64,000 bases of DNA from Hymenobacter baengnokdamensis (GTDB lineage: Bacteria > Bacteroidota > Bacteroidia > Cytophagales > Hymenobacteraceae). Every line of letters starts with the position of its first letter. Position 1 is the first letter of the stretch. The position numbers and the translations under genes were made by a program. The notes below the pieces were generated by a model, which made no database searches, was not told where the DNA came from, and saw only the letters and a program-made list of their open reading frames with translations. The stretch covers positions 2,604,001-2,668,000 of the forward strand of contig NZ_CP044285.1 in NCBI RefSeq assembly GCF_008728635.1, in the 5' to 3' direction. Shown here piece by piece: positions 1 through 7,606 of the stretch.

Positions 1-749
1 ACGAGCGAGCCTACCCGTGCTCCGCAGGCACTGTAGCGCTTCGAGATGGTATCGAGCACCACTACGTAGGGCTCGCCGCCCGCCAGGTTGAGGGCACTGG
101 TAGCGCGGGCCCCATCGTAGCAATACTCGCGGTAGGCCTCATCCGACAGTAAAAACAGCTGGTGCTGCTGGCACAGCTGCAGCAAGGCTTCCAGCTCGGC
201 GCGGCTATACACGTAGCCCGTGGGGTTATTCGGGTTGCACAGTAGCACAGCCTTGGTACGGGGCGTAATAACTGCCTCAAAAGCAGCCAGCGGCGGCAAG
301 GCGAAGCCGTTGTCAATAGTGGCTGTCACGGTTACAAGCTGCACGCCCGCCGCAATAGCAAAAGCCGTGTACGCCCCATAAAAGGGTTCCGGCACCACCA
401 GCTCATCGCCAGGGTTCAGGCAGGTGAGCAGCGCAAACAGAATAGCCTCGCTGCCGGCCGTCGTCACCAGTATTTCCTCAGTGGCCACCTCAATGCCGGC
501 GCGGTGGTAGTAGGCGGTCAGCTTCTGCCGGTAGCTGTCGGTGCCCGCCCCATTGCTATAGGCCAGCACCCGGATGTCGGCCTTGCGCACGGCCTCAAAC
601 AGGCTCGGCGGGGTGGCGATATCGGGCTGGCCAATATTGAGCTGATAGACTTTTATGCCCTGTTGCCGGGCAGCTTCGGCAAACGGGGCCAGCTTGCGAA
701 AGGGCGAAACGGGCATATCCTGCCCCCGCTGCGATACGGATAACGACAT
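1..749 (-). CDS. Pyridoxal-phosphate aminotransferase (aspartate aminotransferase family), C-terminus beyond the window edge
   Basis: This is a fold-type I PLP aminotransferase that would transfer an amino group between an amino acid and a 2-oxoacid in the cytoplasm. About 249 residues are present out of the usual ~400. Reading from the ATG at 749, the sequence shows the N-terminal LNIGQPDIATPPS substrate-binding stretch, then CNPNNPTGYVYS and the LLSDEAYREYCYDG block that contacts the cofactor. The last visible block, LDTISKRYSACGARVG, carries the catalytic lysine (SKR). The family is clear; the exact amino donor cannot be told. The gene is separated from the upstream DUF151 gene by a large inverted repeat, so it probably has its own promoter; TACATTTA at 770-777 on the minus strand is a one-mismatch -7 element. 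Confidence 0.93.
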   Translation of the reverse strand, partial: MSLSVSQRGQDMPVSPFRKLAPFAEAARQQGIKVYQLNIGQPDIATPPSLFEAVRKADIRVLAYSNGAGTDSYRQKLTAYYHRAGIEVATEEILVTTAGSEAILFALLTCLNPGDELVVPEPFYGAYTAFAIAAGVQLVTVTATIDNGFALPPLAAFEAVITPRTKAVLLCNPNNPTGYVYSRAELEALLQLCQQHQLFLLSDEAYREYCYDGARATSALNLAGGEPYVVVLDTISKRYSACGARVGSL

Positions 750-777
750 AAGCTAAGTATCGAATAAATTAAATGTA

Positions 778-861
778 AAAATGTGCTGAATGAGAAGTGG
801 TAAAGCTGTCGCGTTAAGTAAAAACGTTCACAGCATTCCATTTTTTCATTCAGCACATTTT
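778..861 (-). terminator. Large inverted repeat, likely terminator of the DUF151 gene
   Basis: Perfect 16-bp arms lie at 778-793 and 846-861 with a 52-nt loop. On the minus strand the second arm ends in TTTT, as expected for a factor-independent terminator. It sits 12 nt after the DUF151 stop codon and before the aminotransferase promoter region. The long loop is unusual for a terminator. Confidence 0.55.
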
Positions 862-873
862 CAGCTGTGGTGG

Positions 874-1509
874 CTAGCCGTTGCGCTTGTTCAGCTCATC
901 CCGAATCTTGGCGGCCTTTTCATAATCTTCTTTTTCCAGGGCCTGCGCCAGCATCTTGGTCAGCTCGTCGAGCGACACCTGCCCGCTTGGCTCGCGGGGC
1001 TCAGTGGCTTTGGCCGCCCGCGGGGCCTCCCCTTCGCCCTCGTCTTCATCCTCATCGTGGTCGTCGTCATCCTCGTCTTCTTCGCCCGCCTCGTCGAGGT
1101 CGGAGAGGATGATGCCGGCTTCACTGAGCACGCTTTCTACCGTAAAAATCGGCACGCCGAAACGCAGGCCAATCGCAATGGCGTCGGAAGGCCGGGCGTC
1201 AATCTCAAAGGTGGTGGCCCCGTCGGAGCACACAATGCGCGAATAAAATACGCCTTCCTTGAGGTCGGAGATAACTACTTCAATAATAGTAACATGCACA
1301 TGCTCAGCGAAAGCCTTGAACAGGTCGTGCGTGAGGGGCCGGTTGGGGCTGATTTTCTCAATCTGGATGGCGATGCTCTGGGCCTCAAACATGCCGATGA
1401 TAATCGGCAGGCGGCGGTTGCCATGCTTTTCGCCCAGGATAAGGGCAAAGGAGCCGGATTGCGACTGTGAGGAGGACAGGCCCAGAATTTCGAGGGGTAT
1501 TTTTTTCAA
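874..1509 (-). CDS. Bifunctional nuclease family protein (DUF151) with C-terminal UVR motif
   Basis: The protein has 211 residues. Residues 1-135 form the DUF151 (BFN) domain, recognisable from IPLEILGLSSSQSQSGSFAL, the LPIIIGMFEAQSIA block and RPSDAIAIGLRFGVPIF. Residues ~140-165 are an acidic linker almost entirely of Asp and Glu. Residues ~178-211 form a UVR (UvrB/UvrC-type) helical hairpin, LAQALEKEDYEKAAKIRDEL. This DUF151-acidic-UVR arrangement is common in Bacteroidota. Some DUF151 proteins have been reported to have DNase/RNase activity, but the cellular role is not settled. The start is a TTG at 1509, chosen because the family begins with MKKI at this point and no ATG fits. Confidence 0.9.
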   Translation of the reverse strand: MKKIPLEILGLSSSQSQSGSFALILGEKHGNRRLPIIIGMFEAQSIAIQIEKISPNRPLTHDLFKAFAEHVHVTIIEVVISDLKEGVFYSRIVCSDGATTFEIDARPSDAIAIGLRFGVPIFTVESVLSEAGIILSDLDEAGEEDEDDDDHDEDEDEGEGEAPRAAKATEPREPSGQVSLDELTKMLAQALEKEDYEKAAKIRDELNKRNG

Positions 1510-1630
1510 GGGTCTCGGGGACTTGAATTCTTGGTAAATGAAAGCGATGCTTTCCGTACGACAAATAAAGCGAGTACGGCCGGAAACGGCTCACAAAAAA
1601 AGCTTAAGTTGACGTAAAATACGAAATAAG

Positions 1631-1725
1631 AACGTCATGCTGAGCTTGCGAAGTAGCTCGTCCGAACCGCCGGATGCATGACCCGACGGCGCGAACAAGC
1701 TGCTTTTCAAGCCCACCATGACGTT
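1631..1725. repeat. Imperfect ~95-bp palindrome with AACGTCATG ends
   Basis: The two halves are imperfect reverse complements over more than 40 nt, starting AACGTCATGCTGAGCTTG and ending with the complement of AACGTCATGGTGGGCTTG. It fills the gap between the etfA stop and the DUF151 start and shares its outer core with palindromes at 21391 and 58387. It looks like a degenerate member of a dispersed repeat family and may also act as a terminator for the etf operon. Confidence 0.7.
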
Positions 1726-1744
1726 ACTGGCCGGGCAACGCGCC

Positions 1745-2722
1745 TTAGCCGAGCGCTTTTACCGCCGCTGTCAGCTTGGGCAATACGTCAAATACATCGC
1801 CCACAATGCCGTAGTTGGCAGCTTTGAAGAAGGGGGCCTCCGGGTCTTTGTTGATGACCACAATTACTTTCGAGGAGTTGACGCCCGCCAGGTGCTGAAT
1901 AGCGCCCGAAATGCCGCAGGCAATATATAAATTTGGCGATACTGTGATGCCGGTCTGGCCCACGTGCTCGTGGTGCGGGCGCCAGTCAACGTCCGATACC
2001 GGCTTCGAGCAGGCCGTGGCCGCGCCCAGCGCTTTGGCCAGGTCCTCGATAAGATGCCAGTTTTCGGGGCCTTTCATGCCCCGGCCACCGCTCACAACGC
2101 GCTCGGCTTCGGGCAGCAGAATGCCGCCGGCCTGGTCCTGCATCACCACCTGCTTGGGCGCATCGGCAAAATCCGCATCGGAGAGCTGAGCGGCAAAAGC
2201 AACCACTTCGGCCGTTTTGCCGGCCTCATGCTGGGCTTCGATGGAGTTCTTTTTAACGGCGATAATCTTGCGCTCGCCGCTCAGCACCACATCCGAAAAT
2301 GCCTTGCCCGAGAAGGCGCCCCGCTTCACCGTAAACTGGCCACCGGCGGTTTTGGGTAGCTCTACCACGTTGGTCGCCAGCGAGGCTTGCAGCCGGATGG
2401 ACAAGCGCGAACCCACTGTAGCGCCGATGTTGCTGTTGGCCAGCACAATTACCTTGGCATCTTCCTGCTGAGCCGCCGTAGCAATTAGCTTGGTGTACGC
2501 ATTGTTTACGAAGTCTTTCAGGCGCGGCTCCTTGTCATAGAGCACTTTAGTTATGCCTTGCTCACCGAGCCTGGCCAGGCTGGCTTCGGAGGCTTCGCCC
2601 ACGGCAATGGCCGTAGCGCTGGTGCCGAGCTGCGCGGCAAGCTGCGCGCCATACGTAGCCACTTCGAGCGAAGATTTCTTCACTTCGCCCTTATCGCATT
2701 CTACTACTACTAAAACTGACAT
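1745..2722 (-). CDS. etfA: Electron transfer flavoprotein subunit alpha
   Basis: The 325-residue protein is the FAD-binding alpha subunit of ETF, which accepts electrons from acyl-CoA and related dehydrogenases and passes them to the membrane quinone pool. The N-terminal domain begins SVLVVVECDKGEVKKSSLEV. The C-terminal half holds the FAD site: VVSGGRGMKGPENW, VSDVDWRPHHEHVGQTG, ACGISGAIQHLAGVNSS and VVINKDPEAPFF, all diagnostic. Length is normal. It lies downstream of etfB in the same direction, separated by a 107-nt spacer containing a 24-bp perfect inverted repeat. The two subunits would be co-transcribed from the promoter upstream of etfB. Confidence 0.97.
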   Translation of the reverse strand: MSVLVVVECDKGEVKKSSLEVATYGAQLAAQLGTSATAIAVGEASEASLARLGEQGITKVLYDKEPRLKDFVNNAYTKLIATAAQQEDAKVIVLANSNIGATVGSRLSIRLQASLATNVVELPKTAGGQFTVKRGAFSGKAFSDVVLSGERKIIAVKKNSIEAQHEAGKTAEVVAFAAQLSDADFADAPKQVVMQDQAGGILLPEAERVVSGGRGMKGPENWHLIEDLAKALGAATACSKPVSDVDWRPHHEHVGQTGITVSPNLYIACGISGAIQHLAGVNSSKVIVVINKDPEAPFFKAANYGIVGDVFDVLPKLTAAVKALG

Positions 2723-2729
2723 CTTTTGG

Positions 2730-2826
2730 GAGTTATGAGTTAAAAGTCAGGAGTTATGAGTTGCTAGTCTGAGCTTGAGGTGGCCTATCAGCGACCGCCT
2801 GCCTCCTGACTTTTAACTCATAACTC
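2730..2826. repeat. 24-bp perfect inverted repeat within the etfB-etfA spacer
   Basis: Arms at 2730-2753 and 2803-2826 are perfect complements and flank a 49-nt loop. Each arm is made of the repeated word GAGTTATGAGTT plus AAAAGTCAGGAG. The structure lies inside an operon, so it is not simply an end-of-transcript terminator; it could tune the ratio of EtfB to EtfA or stabilise mRNA. Those roles are inferred. Confidence 0.8.
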
Positions 2827-2829
2827 TCC

Positions 2830-3570
2830 TTAGATTACTTTCGCTTCGTTGCGCAGCAGCTTGATAAGGTCGCCGGCGCTTTCGGCGGGTATCAGCTTCA
2901 CGCCCTGCTTCTTGGGGGGCAGGGCGTACTCCTGCACCTGGGTGCGGGCCGCGTCGCCGGTAGCAGCTACTACTTTCAGGGGCTTGGTGCGGGCCGTCAT
3001 AATGCCGCGCATATTGGGAATGCGGGGCTCGCACATGGGCTGCTGGCACGAGGCCACGAAGGGCGTATTTACGCTCACTATTTCCTTGCCGCCCTCAATC
3101 TCGCGCTCCAGAGTGGCCGTGTTGCCGCTCATATCCAGCTTCATGGCGGGGGCTACGGTTGGAATGCCGAGCAGCTCCCCCACCATGCCGTGCACCTGAA
3201 AGCCGTTGTAGTCGATGCTTTCCTTGCCCATCAGAATGACGTCGTAGGCGCCTTCTTTGGCGATAGCCGCGATTTGCTCGGCCACGAAAAACGCATCCTT
3301 CGGGGCGGCATTTACCCGAATGGCGTCGTCGGCGCCGATGGCCAGCGCTTTCCGGATGTTGGGCTCCGTGTCGGCTTCGCCTACATTTAATACGGTTACG
3401 GTGCCACTGCCAGCTGCCTCTTTCAGCTCGATGGCGCGGGTCAGGGCGTATTCGTCCCAGGGGTTAATCACAAACTGCACCCCGGCCTTGTTAAACTCCT
3501 TATTATCGGGCGTAAAGGTAATTTTGGTGGTTGTGTCGGGTACGTTAGAGATGCAAACCAGAAACTTCAT
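2830..3570 (-). CDS. etfB: Electron transfer flavoprotein subunit beta
   Basis: The 246-residue protein is the AMP-binding beta subunit of ETF. The sequence starts MKFLVCISNVPDTTTKITF and contains the family blocks NPWDEYALTRAIELKE, AIGADDAIRV, VILMGKESIDYNG and VNTPFVASCQQPMCEPRIPN. The last block matches the beta-subunit region that docks partner dehydrogenases. Length is normal. It is the first gene of the etfBA operon. A perfect TAnnTTTG element lies about 30 nt upstream. Its presence with etfA but without an acyl-CoA dehydrogenase in this window suggests that the partner dehydrogenases are encoded elsewhere. Confidence 0.97.
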   Translation of the reverse strand: MKFLVCISNVPDTTTKITFTPDNKEFNKAGVQFVINPWDEYALTRAIELKEAAGSGTVTVLNVGEADTEPNIRKALAIGADDAIRVNAAPKDAFFVAEQIAAIAKEGAYDVILMGKESIDYNGFQVHGMVGELLGIPTVAPAMKLDMSGNTATLEREIEGGKEIVSVNTPFVASCQQPMCEPRIPNMRGIMTARTKPLKVVAATGDAARTQVQEYALPPKKQGVKLIPAESAGDLIKLLRNEAKVI

Positions 3571-3599
3571 CTAAGCAAGGTTAGGGTGAGAAGAGAATA

Positions 3600-3632
3600 C
3601 AAAAGTAGTCGGCTTGCATAACAGTTGCCAAG
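3600..3632 (-). promoter_or_regulatory. Promoter of etfBA
   Basis: On the minus strand TACTTTTG (3607-3600) matches the Bacteroidota -7 consensus TAnnTTTG exactly. A near -33 element, TTGG (one mismatch to TTTG), lies about 21 nt further upstream. The start of transcription would fall near 3593, giving a leader of about 23 nt. Confidence 0.6.
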
Positions 3633-3718
3633 CCTGAAAAGGGCTTTCGGCCCCGTTATAAACCCGAATGCGGCGCGAAAGTCGCAATTTCGTCCCAAAG
3701 ATAGCCAAAACCCTTCCC

Positions 3719-4054
3719 ATGAGTACCCCCAGCCGCTTACAGCAACTGTTAGCTTTTTACGAAGAAGACCCCAACGATGCCTTCACCATCTACGCCCTGG
3801 CCACCGAGTACCGGGCGGCCGAGCCGCTGCGGGCCTGGGAATTTTACCAGAAGCTGCTGACCGGGCACCCCGATTACGTGGGGACCTATTACCACGCCGG
3901 TAAGCTGCTCGAAGGCTTTGGCAAGAAAGACGAGGCCGAGCAGGTATATCGCAAAGGCTTGGTAGTAAGCCGGAAGGCCGGTCAGCTGCACGCTGCCAGC
4001 GAGCTGCAGCAGGCCCTCAACAGCTGCCTGGGCCTCGATTATGAAGACGACTAG
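3719..4054 (+). CDS. Tetratricopeptide-repeat protein
   Basis: This is a small cytoplasmic protein of 111 residues, beginning MSTPSRLQQLLAFYEEDPND. It contains about two TPR units: residues ~20-50 (DAFTIYALATEYRAAEPLRAWEFYQKLL) and ~53-88 (PDYVGTYYHAGKLLEGFGKKDEAEQVYRKGL). TPR proteins are protein-binding scaffolds; there is no catalytic domain, and the partner is not evident. The ATG at 3719 is preferred over an upstream ATG because the first TPR helix begins right after it. The gene diverges from etfB and converges on the thioredoxin-like gene, leaving only 24 nt between the two stops. Confidence 0.85.
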   Translation: MSTPSRLQQLLAFYEEDPNDAFTIYALATEYRAAEPLRAWEFYQKLLTGHPDYVGTYYHAGKLLEGFGKKDEAEQVYRKGLVVSRKAGQLHAASELQQALNSCLGLDYEDD

Positions 4055-4078
4055 CCGTAGGCCCAGGCAGCTCACCAC

Positions 4079-5170
4079 TTACTTGATAAAGCGCGCCAGG
4101 GTAGCTTGAATATCGTCGCCACGCAGGTTAGAGGCCGCGATTTTGCCCTGCGGGTCGATAAGAAAGTTCTGCGGAATAGATTTTATACCGTATTGCTGGG
4201 CCGTGGTGCCGTCGAAGCCGCGTAGTTCTGATACCTGCGTCCAGGGCATGTGGTCATCGGCAATGGCCTTGACCCATTTTTCGCGACTTTTTTCTTCATC
4301 GAGCGACACGCCCAGTACCTCAAAGTTGCGCCCCTTAAAGGCTTCGTAGGCTTTGAGCACGTTGGGGTTTTCGGCGCGGCAGGGTGTGCACTAGCTAGCC
4401 CAAAAATCCACTAGCACATATTTGCCCCGGTAATCGGCCAGCGATACCTGTTTGCCATCGGGCGTGGTTTGGGTGAAGGCGGGCGCCGGCGCGCCGATGG
4501 CCGTCGCCTTGAGGCCCTGGAGCAGCTCGCCATACTGGCGGCCGGAGGCGCTGCTTTTCATATTGGGGCTGAAAGCCTCGTAGAGCGGGCCCTCCACGGC
4601 ATATTGCGGCAGCTCCACCATGCGGAGCTGCTGAAGCTGTTCGAGGCTGGCCCAGGCTGTAGGGTTGGCTTTGATAAAAGCCCGGCATGTCTGCACATAT
4701 TCTTTCTGCAGCGTAGCCGATTCCTCCTTGGTAGGAGCCGCTTTAAATTTCGCCGCAAATGGCTTAAGCGCAGTGTTTAGGCGTAGCCAGGCCGCCAGCT
4801 GCGGGCCGCCCGTGAGCCGGGCCCTGGGCAGCGAGTCGGGGCTGGTTACCATCACCGGGTCGGGCCCCAGAAAAAGCGAAACCCGTTCGGCCGACGTCCG
4901 CGCGTAGATATTATTTCGCCAACCTTCCCGCAGCCGGCCCCGGCGCTCGAGCACCAGTTCGGCCGAGTGTGGCCCGCCATTGGAGCCGCGCAGCTCAAAC
5001 TGGCCGTTGTTCAGCGTGGCCGAGTCCAGCACCTGCGGCCCGTACACCAGGTAGATTTTAGCTGGCGCGTTCAGGTGCCCAATCTGGCCTTTAACCAGGA
5101 AAAGGGGCGTGGTTTGGGCACCGGTCAATGTTGAGGCAAGTAGCAGAAACCCAAGTAGGTGCTTATTCAT
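4079..5170 (-). pseudogene. Secreted TlpA/thioredoxin-like protein with DUF4369 domain, interrupted by an amber codon at the CxxC motif
   Basis: Read through one TAG, the frame gives 363 residues. A signal peptide (MNKHLLGFLLLASTLTGAQ) is followed by a DUF4369 domain (~22-130), a helical linker, and a C-terminal TlpA/AhpC-type thioredoxin fold starting at IGAPAPAFTQTTPDGKQVSL. The sequence VDFWAS is followed by TAG (complement of 4391-4393) and then CTPCRAENPNVLKAYEAF, in the same frame. The stop therefore replaces the tryptophan that precedes Cys261 of the WCxxC active site, a single TGG-to-TAG change. Downstream of the stop the fold remains intact to its natural end. Without read-through the product would lack both active-site cysteines. 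It is either a recent pseudogene, a base error, or a suppressed codon. The start at 5170 is chosen for the signal peptide. Confidence 0.85.
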
Positions 5171-5263
5171 GATGAAATATAGGCAGGAATCAGAACCGGC
5201 TAACGGCAATAGACCCGCGTGTAGTATAACCTGCCTGGGCGGCCGGTGGCGAGGCTTGCGGCG

Positions 5264-5271
5264 TTACTTTG
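5264..5271 (+). promoter_or_regulatory. -7 element immediately before the response regulator start
   Basis: TTACTTTG matches TAnnTTTG at seven of eight positions. It ends 6 nt before the ATG at 5278, so transcription would start at or next to the start codon, giving a leaderless mRNA. This arrangement is repeated at two other genes in the window. Confidence 0.45.
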
Positions 5272-5277
5272 CATTCT

Positions 5278-5961
5278 ATGTCAACTAAAATTCTGCTGGT
5301 CGAAGATGAGCCCAAGGTTTCGGCCTTTATCCGGCGGGGGCTGGAGGAAGAAGGCTACGAGGTAGAAGTAGCCTATGATGGAACTTTTGGCCAGCGGCTG
5401 GCGCTGGAGCAGGAGTTTGACCTGTTGATTCTGGACGTGATTTTGCCCGGCCAAAGCGGGCTGGAAGTGCTGAAGGCCGTGCGCGCCCAGGACCAGGAGC
5501 TGCCTATCCTGATGCTTACGGCGCTGGGCACAACCCAGGATAAGCTGCTGGGCTTTGATGGCGGCGCCGACGACTACCTGGTAAAGCCCTTCGACTTTGT
5601 GGAGCTGCTGGCCCGGGTGCGGGCGCTTACGCGCCGCCGCGACCGGCGTTCGGCTAAAGGTAACCAGCTGAGCCTGGCCGATTTGGTAGTGGATACTGCT
5701 GCCAAAACGGTTGTGCGGGCCGGCCAGCCCATTAAGCTCACTGCCCGCGAATTTAACCTGCTTGAGCTGCTGCTGCGCCACCAGGGCCGCGTGCTGAGCC
5801 GGGGCGAAATTGCGGAGCATACCTGGGAAGACTCATTCGACACCGGCTCCAACGTAATTGACGTGTACGTAAACTACCTGCGCAATAAAGTAGACAAGGG
5901 ATTCGATAAAAAGCTGATTCATACGGTGGTAGGTATGGGGTACGTGCTGCGTGAAGAATAA
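5278..5961 (+). CDS. OmpR-family response regulator, probable regulator of the two metal-efflux operons
   Basis: This is a 227-residue DNA-binding response regulator of the CusR/CopR type. The receiver domain (1-120) has the acidic pair Glu9/Asp10, the phospho-acceptor Asp53 in LLILDVILPG, Thr81 and Lys103 (DDYLVKPF). The C-terminal winged helix (~130-227) has AREFNLLELLLRHQGRVLSR and the wing HTVVGMGYVLREE. The ATG at 5278 is preferred over a TTG three codons upstream. It is followed by its histidine kinase and two HME-RND operons. OmpR-family regulators bind direct repeats spaced by one helical turn, and four such repeats at 11-bp spacing precede each operon, which makes this the likely regulator. 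Confidence 0.95.
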   Translation: MSTKILLVEDEPKVSAFIRRGLEEEGYEVEVAYDGTFGQRLALEQEFDLLILDVILPGQSGLEVLKAVRAQDQELPILMLTALGTTQDKLLGFDGGADDYLVKPFDFVELLARVRALTRRRDRRSAKGNQLSLADLVVDTAAKTVVRAGQPIKLTAREFNLLELLLRHQGRVLSRGEIAEHTWEDSFDTGSNVIDVYVNYLRNKVDKGFDKKLIHTVVGMGYVLREE

Positions 5962-6049
5962 GCAGCCAACAGCAGCTGACTGCGGAGACAAGGAACGCAG
6001 GATTTTGGAATAATATTAATTATTTTTAATATATTAAATTTATAATATA

Positions 6050-7432
6050 ATGACTATCCGGAACCGGCTTACCTGGCTCTTTCTGGGCGTGGTGGCCGTG
6101 CTGTTGCTGGGGGTGCTGGCAATGGTTTTTGTGCTGCAGATGACCACCTCGCAGCGGGAATTCCGGCAGCGGCTGCGCGAGCGGGCGCAGGTGACGGGCT
6201 ATATCTACCTCGAAAAAGATGAGATGCGGGCCAGCGCCTTCCGCGACTTTGAGAAGAAATACCTGCAATCGCTCAGCAACGAGATTTTACAGGTCTACGA
6301 CGCCAAAGGGCAGGTGCGCTTTGTGGCGGAGGATGAGCGCGTGCGGCTTTCGGATGCCATTCTGGCCCGTATTGTTACCAACAAGGAAGTGTACTTTCAG
6401 CTGGGGCAGCGGCAGGCGGTTGGGCTGTTTTATCAGGATAATCAGGGCGACTATATTATTGTAGCAGCGGCCGAAAATGTATATGGCAAGCGGCGGCTGA
6501 AAAGTCTGGCTTCCATAATGAGCGCGATTTACATAAGTAGCCTGCTGGTAATCTATGGCGTAGGCCGGGGGTTTGCCGGGCGGGCGCTGGCTCCCATTGC
6601 GGCGCTCAATGACCAGGTAGACCGCATTACGGCGCACGACCTGCACCAGCGGGTAGATGAGGGCTTTTTGCGTACCAGCGAGCGCGATGACCTCACGCGC
6701 CTGGCCCGGACCTTCAACCGGCTGCTGGAGCGGCTCGAAGCCAGCTTTCAGGGCCAGCGAGCCTTTGTGCGCAATGCCTCGCACGAGCTGCGCACGCCGC
6801 TAACGGCTAGTATCGGAGAGCTTCAGGTATTGCTGGCGCGCGACCGGCCGCCGGCGGCTTATCGGGAGGGCGTCGCATCGGTACTGGCCGAGTTGCAGCA
6901 GCTCAAGGCCTTAATTAATAATCTGCTGGACCTGGCCCAGGCCGAAGAGGCGGTGCCGCTGACCGATGAAGTGCGCCTGGATGAGCTGCTTTGGGAGGTG
7001 CGTGAAGCCGTGGCGCCGGCTCAGCGCGCGCGGATTCAGGTTGACTTAGGCGACCTGGCTGATTTGCCTGCCGACCCTGCCGATTTTGTTGTGCTCGGCC
7101 ACCGTGGGCTGCTAGTGCAGGCTTTGGGTAATCTGGTTGATAACGCGCTGAAATATTCGGCCAGCGACCAGCGGGTGCTGCTTAGCCTGCGCTGTCTGGC
7201 CGGTGGAGAACGCATTGTGCGGGTAGCCGACACCGGCATGGGTATCGCGGCCGACGACCTGGCACAGGTGTTTCAGCCCTTTTTTCGGGCTGCTGCCGTG
7301 CGCGGAGTAACCGGGCATGGGGTAGGGCTGCCACTGGCCCAGCGCATTGTCGGCCTGCACGGCGGCCTGCTCACGCTGCGCTCGGAGCCCGGCCGGGGAA
7401 CAGTAGCAGAGCTGGTATTTGTTGGCCGGTAG
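6050..7432 (+). CDS. Membrane sensor histidine kinase, partner of the response regulator
   Basis: The protein has 460 residues. A first membrane segment lies at ~10-32 and a second at ~157-177, enclosing a periplasmic sensor domain of about 125 residues. It is followed by a HAMP domain (GRALAPIAALNDQVDRITAHDL), a HisKA domain with the phospho-acceptor His245 in ASHELRTPLTAS, and a HATPase_c domain with the N box (ALGNLVDNALKY), G1 (VADTGMGIA), F box and G2 (GVTGHGVGLPLA). All catalytic boxes are present. The 88-nt gap from the regulator is unusually AT-rich just before the ATG. No obvious metal-binding His/Met cluster is visible in the sensor domain, so the signal is inferred from context to be a metal ion. 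Confidence 0.95.
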   Translation: MTIRNRLTWLFLGVVAVLLLGVLAMVFVLQMTTSQREFRQRLRERAQVTGYIYLEKDEMRASAFRDFEKKYLQSLSNEILQVYDAKGQVRFVAEDERVRLSDAILARIVTNKEVYFQLGQRQAVGLFYQDNQGDYIIVAAAENVYGKRRLKSLASIMSAIYISSLLVIYGVGRGFAGRALAPIAALNDQVDRITAHDLHQRVDEGFLRTSERDDLTRLARTFNRLLERLEASFQGQRAFVRNASHELRTPLTASIGELQVLLARDRPPAAYREGVASVLAELQQLKALINNLLDLAQAEEAVPLTDEVRLDELLWEVREAVAPAQRARIQVDLGDLADLPADPADFVVLGHRGLLVQALGNLVDNALKYSASDQRVLLSLRCLAGGERIVRVADTGMGIAADDLAQVFQPFFRAAAVRGVTGHGVGLPLAQRIVGLHGGLLTLRSEPGRGTVAELVFVGR

Positions 7433-7465
7433 CGGAACAGCCAAAAAGGACGAAGGAATTCATCT

Positions 7466-7505
7466 TTCTAATCGGTTTCTAATGTCCTTCTAATTCTGAC
7501 CTAAT
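7466..7505 (+). promoter_or_regulatory. Four 11-bp-phased direct repeats: probable response-regulator operator 1
   Basis: TTCTAAT begins at 7466, 7477 and 7488, and the variant ACCTAAT begins at 7499, so the spacing is exactly 11 bp each time. The array lies upstream of the first efflux operon. The same four-copy, 11-bp array occurs at 13822-13861 in front of the second operon. One-turn phasing fits an OmpR-family dimer of dimers. Confidence 0.75.
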
Positions 7506-7519
7506 GTACTGGTCGGACC

Positions 7520-7550
7520 TTTGCTTCTTAATTAGAAGCTACTGCTTTTG
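7520..7550 (+). promoter_or_regulatory. Promoter of the first efflux operon
   Basis: TTTG at 7520-7523 is followed after 19 nt by TGCTTTTG at 7543-7550, a one-mismatch fit to TAnnTTTG. The spacing fits Bacteroidota promoters. The phased operator ends 14 nt upstream of the -33 element, a position suited to activation. A perfect 6-bp palindrome (GCTTCT/AGAAGC) lies between the two elements. Confidence 0.5.
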
Positions 7551-7606
7551 ACAGCGGGCCCACAATAGCTCCACTTCGAAGTTCCTAAGCAGCAGATTTA
7601 CCCTTT

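Noticed and set aside
4391..4393. In-frame TAG considered as pyrrolysine or a reassigned codon
   Set aside because: Other genes in the window end normally at TAG (for example at 10485-10487 and 27441-27443), and no pyl gene is present, so general reassignment is unlikely.
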